From NCBI GenBank assembly GCA_019308525.1, contig JAFDIC010000028.1, positions 1 through 18,930 of the forward strand: DNA of 18,930 nt, written 5' to 3'. The position numbers and the translations under genes were made by a program. This DNA comes from Deltaproteobacteria bacterium (GTDB lineage: Bacteria; Desulfobacterota; DSM-4660; Desulfatiglandales; HGW-15). Shown piece after piece: positions 15,763 through 18,930 of this stretch. Every line of letters starts with the position of its first letter. Position 1 is the first letter of the stretch. Below the pieces are notes generated by a model. It searched no databases. It was not told the origin of the DNA and worked only from the letters and a program-made list of their open reading frames with translations.

Positions 15763-16536
15763 ATGGGCGTCATTGTTTCTATCTCCAACCAGAAGGGCGG
15801 GGTTGGAAAGACCACTACTGCAATCAATCTTTCTGCATCCCTGGCAGTGGCGGAAAAGAGGTGCCTTCTGGTGGACTGCGACCCCCAAGGCAACGCCACG
15901 ACGGGCCTGGGAATAGACAGGGTGAAGGTGAACGGCGGGCTCTACGACCTCATGCTGGGCAGCGCAGCCCAAGGGGATGTCATACAGGAGACAGGAGTTG
16001 CAGGGCTCAATCTTATCAGTTCGAGTGCGGAGTTGATGGGAGCAGAGGTGGAATTGGCATCACTTAGGCACAGGGAGTACAGGTTGCGCAACAGACTCAG
16101 GTCTCTTCGCGAGTCCTACGACTATATCTTCCTGGATTGCCCGCCGTCACTTGGGTTCATGACCATCAACGCGCTGACGGCAGCAGATTCTGTCCTGGTT
16201 CCCCTTCAATGCGAGTATTATGCACTGGAGGGTCTCAGTCAACTACTGAAGACCATAGGCGCGGTGAGGAAAGGCCTCAACCCTTCCCTGAGGCTTGAGG
16301 GCATACTCCTGACCATGCACGATTCTCGGAACAACCTTGCCCTTCAGGTTGAAGAGGAGGTAAGGGGGCATTTCAAGGAGAAGGTGTTCAAGACCATCAT
16401 CCCTCGAAATGTGCGGCTCAGCGAAGCGCCAAGCTACGGGAGACCCATTCTTCTCTATGACATAAGATCCAAGGGAGCGCAGAGTTACCTCTTACTGGCA
16501 AAAGAACTCATGGATAGGAGACAAAAGGGTGGCTAA
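15763..16536 (+). CDS. parA: Chromosome-partitioning ATPase ParA (Soj)
   Basis: A 257-residue small ParA/Soj ATPase that forms ATP-dependent dimers on nucleoid DNA and moves ParB-parS complexes. The deviant Walker A NQKGGVGKTTTAINL (9-23) has the signature Lys11. VDCDPQGNATTGLG (37-50) is switch I, and FLDCPPSLGFMTINAL holds the Walker B-like Asp. There is no N-terminal HTH, so it is the chromosomal type. ATG 15763 is chosen because family proteins begin just before this P-loop; a TTG at 15748 preceded by GGATGAG would add five residues. It overlaps parB by 8 bp and lies downstream of parS. Confidence 0.96.
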   Translation: MGVIVSISNQKGGVGKTTTAINLSASLAVAEKRCLLVDCDPQGNATTGLGIDRVKVNGGLYDLMLGSAAQGDVIQETGVAGLNLISSSAELMGAEVELASLRHREYRLRNRLRSLRESYDYIFLDCPPSLGFMTINALTAADSVLVPLQCEYYALEGLSQLLKTIGAVRKGLNPSLRLEGILLTMHDSRNNLALQVEEEVRGHFKEKVFKTIIPRNVRLSEAPSYGRPILLYDIRSKGAQSYLLLAKELMDRRQKGG

Positions 16537-17377
16537 GAGAAAGGCATTAGGAAAGGGCCTGTCGGCCCTCATTCCGGAGGCTGACAAGATTTCCACTGAA
16601 ACCGAAGTCTTCTTTCAATGTCCTGTGGAGGACATTGAGCCAAACCCCTATCAGCCCAGACAGGAGTTTCAGGACTCCGACCTGGAAGAACTTGCCCGCT
16701 CCATCAGGGAAAAGGGGGTCTTGACACCCCTGTTGGTGAGCAAGACAGAGAAGGGGTACAGGCTTATTGCGGGGGAGAGAAGGTGGAGGGCCGCTGTCAA
16801 GGCCGGGCTCGAGCGAGTGCCGGTCGTGGTAAAGGAGACTTCCGGATCAGAGCAACTTGAGTTGGCGCTGGTCGAAAATATCCACCGCAGGGACCTGAAC
16901 CCCATAGAAGAGGCAATGGCATACAAGAGGCTCATCGAGGATATGAACATGACACAGGAGGCCCTTGCCGAGAAACTGGGGAGAGATCGCTCCACTATCA
17001 CAAACATGCTCAGGCTCCTGCGCTTGCCCCAGGCCATACAGAAGGACGTGCTGGAGGGGAGGCTGAGCATGGGACATGCCCGGGCACTGGCAGGCGTTGA
17101 AGATAGTGCTGAACAGGAGAGGCTTAGGCACCTCGTCATAAAAAGGGGCCTCTCGGTAAGGCAGACAGAGGAGCTTATCCAGAGAACACACAGGGCTTCA
17201 GCCCCCAAGTCCAGCAAGGAACGAGAGATGGATTCCTATCTTCGCTCCGTGGAGGAGAACCTCAAGAGGTCCCTGGGCACAAAGGTTGAGATCAGGAAAA
17301 GAGACAAGAGGGGCACGATCCTTATCCATTTCTTTTCTGAAGACGAGCTGGGGCGGCTGCTCGAAATACTGACCTGA
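16529..17377 (+). CDS. parB: Chromosome-partitioning protein ParB (Spo0J)
   Basis: 282 residues with the start-typical LGKGLSALIP (7-15). The CTP-binding N-domain shows NPYQPR (39-44), GYRLIAGERRWRAA (76-89, including the GERRWRA CTPase motif) and ENIHRRDLNPIEEA (116-129). The parS-binding helix-turn-helix is MTQEALAEKLGRDRSTITNMLRLLRL (141-166, given here by its helix ends), and a basic dimerisation domain follows (about 231-282). The GTG start overlaps the parA end by 8 bp and has AGGAG eight bases upstream, so the two are translationally coupled. Its target parS is at 15588. Confidence 0.96.
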   Translation: MAKRKALGKGLSALIPEADKISTETEVFFQCPVEDIEPNPYQPRQEFQDSDLEELARSIREKGVLTPLLVSKTEKGYRLIAGERRWRAAVKAGLERVPVVVKETSGSEQLELALVENIHRRDLNPIEEAMAYKRLIEDMNMTQEALAEKLGRDRSTITNMLRLLRLPQAIQKDVLEGRLSMGHARALAGVEDSAEQERLRHLVIKRGLSVRQTEELIQRTHRASAPKSSKEREMDSYLRSVEENLKRSLGTKVEIRKRDKRGTILIHFFSEDELGRLLEILT

Positions 17378-17483
17378 AAACCGGGAGGCGGGTTGCTTAC
17401 CTGGCACGGCCACGGGAAGCACGCTCCAAATACCGGGCAAATTGGACTACAGCGGTGAGGCTTGGAGGATTTCGAGGCGATCG

Positions 17484-17903
17484 ATGGTGGTAGTTGTCAT
17501 GGATGGACAGGGAGGAGGAATAGGTGCCCTTATCATAAGGGCCCTGAGAGAGGGAGCAGGTCTTGATCAGATGGAGATATTGGCCCTGGGGACCAATTCC
17601 GCCGCTACCTCTCGGATGATGAAATCCGGGGCCAACAGGGGGGCAACGGGAGAAAACGCAGTGGTCCAAACCTGCCCCCTTGCGGACGTGATCATAGGTC
17701 CCCTGTCCATCATCATGCCGAATGCAATGATGGGAGAGGTGACCCCCAGGATGGCAGAGGCGGTCAGCTCCAGCAAGTGCAAGAAGATCCTCATCCCCCT
17801 TATCCAAGAGCGGGTGACGCTGGTCGGGATCAAGGGAGAGCCCCTGCCTCACCTTGTGGACCAGGCCCTTGAGATTATGAAGGAGATGGCAAGAGATGTG
17901 TGA
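17484..17903 (+). CDS. DUF3842 family protein
   Basis: 139 residues. VVVMDGQGGGIGALI at the N-terminus is a glycine-rich Rossmann-like nucleotide-binding strand. It is followed by ILALGTNSAATSRMMKSGANRGATGENAV, ADVIIGPLSIIMPNAMMGEVTP and KKILIPLIQE, the conserved run of DUF3842. The ATG at 17484 has GAGG six bases upstream; an in-frame TTG at 17442 would add 14 non-conserved residues. It overlaps the following cooT by 8 bp, which suggests coupled expression. The family has no established function; pairing with a nickel protein points to a role in metal or CODH metabolism (inference). Confidence 0.88.
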   Translation: MVVVVMDGQGGGIGALIIRALREGAGLDQMEILALGTNSAATSRMMKSGANRGATGENAVVQTCPLADVIIGPLSIIMPNAMMGEVTPRMAEAVSSSKCKKILIPLIQERVTLVGIKGEPLPHLVDQALEIMKEMARDV

Positions 17904-18084
17904 GTCGTCGGTTTACTTGTTGAAAGATGGAAAGGAAGAACTCGTCCTTGAGAGCGTGGATCGCCTGGAGTCAAGGGATGACCAGGTGAGGGTCATGGAT
18001 ATCTTCGGCGAGGAAAAGAGACTCAAGGCGAGGGTAAAATCCCTGTCCCTGATAAATCACAAGATAATTCTAGAGCCCCTATGA
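17896..18084 (+). CDS. cooT: CooT family nickel-binding protein
   Basis: A 62-residue protein of the CooT family, small dimeric proteins that bind one nickel per dimer through the Cys at position 2. Here the start MCESSVYLL keeps Cys2, and the rest follows the family pattern (KDGKEELVLESVDRL, DIFGEEKRLKARVKSLSLINHKIIL). CooT is linked with CO dehydrogenase maturation in Rhodospirillum rubrum and Carboxydothermus. The ATG overlaps the end of the DUF3842 gene (ATGTGTGA). With cooC and acsD at the other end of the window, a CODH nickel-supply role is likely. Confidence 0.88.
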   Translation: MCESSVYLLKDGKEELVLESVDRLESRDDQVRVMDIFGEEKRLKARVKSLSLINHKIILEPL

Positions 18085-18124
18085 GAGGTTGTCCTTAACC
18101 CTTACAGAGAAGGAGGTACAGGAT

Positions 18125-18763
18125 ATGTTTGAAGAAATAGTCAAGAGTATCAAGTGGTTGGGCCATGATGCCTTCCGGATGGACTGGGAGAAGGTCATTT
18201 ATTTCGATCCCTACCAAGTCCCTCCAGGACCCAAGGCGGACCTCATCCTCATCTCTCATGAACACTTTGACCACTGCTCACCCGAGGACGTGGAGAAAAT
18301 CCGCAAGCAGGGGACAGTGATCGTTACTGAGAAGGACTCGGCAAAAAAACTCAAGGGCGACGTGCGGGTCATAACACCGGGAGAGTCCATAGAGGTAGAG
18401 GGAATCCAGGTCACAGCGGTCCCGTCCTATAACAGGAAAAAGGAATTTCATCCCAAGAAGAACGGCTGGCTGGGGTTCGTCGTAGAGCTTCAGGGGGTCA
18501 AGGTGTACCACGCAGGGGATACGGACTTCATTCCGGAGATGGAGTCCCTGGAAGTGGATATCGCCCTTATCCCTGTTTCCGGCACCTACGTGATGACCGC
18601 GGATGAGGCCGTGAAGGCAGCCCTGGCCATCAATCCCAAGCTGGCTATCCCGATGCACTTTGGCGCCATCGTCGGTGACGAGGGTGACGCAAAGAAGTTC
18701 AAGGAGGCGCTCGAAGGCAAGGTGGACGTCATGATCCTGCCGAAAGAGAAGGGGCTTTCTTGA
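18125..18763 (+). CDS. MBL-fold metal-dependent hydrolase (UPF0173/UlaG-like)
   Basis: 212 residues with the metallo-beta-lactamase fold. The metal motif is SHEHFDHCS (44-52: His45, His47, Asp49, His50). Further ligands are His129 and Asp132 in VYHAGDTDF and His178 in IPMHFGAIVGD. No signal peptide is present, so it is cytoplasmic. The ATG at 18125 is fixed by a full AGGAGGT (18111-18117) seven bases upstream; a TTG at 18089 would add 12 residues. The substrate cannot be told from sequence. It follows cooT closely in the same direction and may be the last gene of that short operon. Confidence 0.9.
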   Translation: MFEEIVKSIKWLGHDAFRMDWEKVIYFDPYQVPPGPKADLILISHEHFDHCSPEDVEKIRKQGTVIVTEKDSAKKLKGDVRVITPGESIEVEGIQVTAVPSYNRKKEFHPKKNGWLGFVVELQGVKVYHAGDTDFIPEMESLEVDIALIPVSGTYVMTADEAVKAALAINPKLAIPMHFGAIVGDEGDAKKFKEALEGKVDVMILPKEKGLS

Positions 18764-18783
18764 TTGGAGACAGAAACCCTGCT

Positions 18784-18803
18784 CCTCCCCGCTCCGCGGG
18801 AGG
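18784..18803 (+). terminator. GC-rich hairpin downstream of the MBL hydrolase gene
   Basis: CCTCCC pairs with GGGAGG and GC pairs with GC around a TCC loop, with one bulged C. It lies about 20 bp beyond the stop codon. No T-run follows, so it may be a Rho-assisted or transcript-protecting hairpin rather than a classical terminator. Confidence 0.35.
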
Positions 18804-18847
18804 CAGAGACGGAAGGCCATGCCGGGGAAGAATCCAGGAGTCAGGAG

Positions 18848-18888
18848 CCAGAATCCAGAATCCAGAATCCAGAATAGGAAGATTCTGG
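18848..18888. repeat. (CCAGAAT)x4 tandem repeat with inverted copy
   Basis: Four perfect consecutive CCAGAAT heptamers (18848-18875) are followed after six bases by the reverse complement ATTCTGG (18882-18888). The last unit and this copy thus form a 7-bp hairpin. Related text (AATCCAGGAGTCAGGAGCC) lies directly upstream. Short CCAGAAT-type arrays recur between genes in many anaerobic bacterial genomes. Confidence 0.85.
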
Positions 18889-18902
18889 CCAACGGTGAAC
18901 CG

Positions 18903-18930
18903 ATGATAGGGATTGTTGGAGCGAAGCGGA
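18903..18930 (+). CDS. Possible 5' end of a truncated gene
   Basis: An ATG opens MIGIVGAKR and runs off the window. The hydrophobic-Gly start resembles a nucleotide-binding strand, but there is no good ribosome-binding site and only nine codons are visible. Confidence 0.2.

Noticed and set aside
14999..15763. Long minus-strand frame across the dnaA2-parA gap
   Set aside because: It reads through the parS palindrome (giving the tell-tale MFHVKH peptide), the parAB promoter and the AT-rich stretch, with no ribosome-binding site or family resemblance.

Overview
The window looks like the replication-origin neighbourhood of an anaerobic, Wood-Ljungdahl-type bacterium, most likely in or near the Desulfobacterota (former Deltaproteobacteria). 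This placement is an inference from gene content: a corrinoid iron-sulfur protein subunit of CO dehydrogenase/acetyl-CoA synthase, the nickel-maturation ATPase CooC, a CooT-type nickel protein, a DUF3842 protein, and a GyrB carrying the long insert typical of Gram-negative bacteria. No RNA genes, CRISPR arrays, insertion sequences or phage genes were seen.

Layout. Positions 18-2625 (minus strand) hold acsD, with an extraordinary Ala/Lys/Glu-rich tail, and cooC. acsD has its own sigma70-type promoter. Divergent from cooC is a first dnaA-like gene (2711-4048, plus). A 264-bp AT-rich gap follows, then dnaN, gyrB and gyrA, with no recF, and gpsA. A multi-pass membrane protein gene (minus), a 60-residue orphan gene (plus) and a two-TM small protein gene (minus) come next. 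The last overlaps by an ATGA junction the end of a second dnaA-like gene (13513-14862, minus). A 900-bp intergenic region with a perfect parS palindrome separates this dnaA from parA-parB. The right end carries DUF3842, cooT and an MBL-fold hydrolase, then a short heptamer tandem repeat.

The striking feature is the pair of unlike DnaA proteins. The first keeps an Asp-Asp Walker B but has lost the P-loop glycines. The second keeps a good P-loop but has Glu-Glu in place of the Walker B Asp-Asp. They also differ in the DNA-recognition motif (DHSTV versus NHSSV). The plus strand is C-rich to the left of about 4 kb and G-rich to the right, even across the minus-strand dnaA2. This puts the most likely origin in the gap between the first dnaA and dnaN (4049-4312). 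That gap has no consensus DnaA box but has repeated GACA motifs, a 7-bp inverted repeat and a TAA triplet run. ParA, ParB and parS, some 11 kb away, would segregate the newly copied origin. The C1/nickel genes flank this replication block on both sides; whether they are functionally linked to it is unknown.
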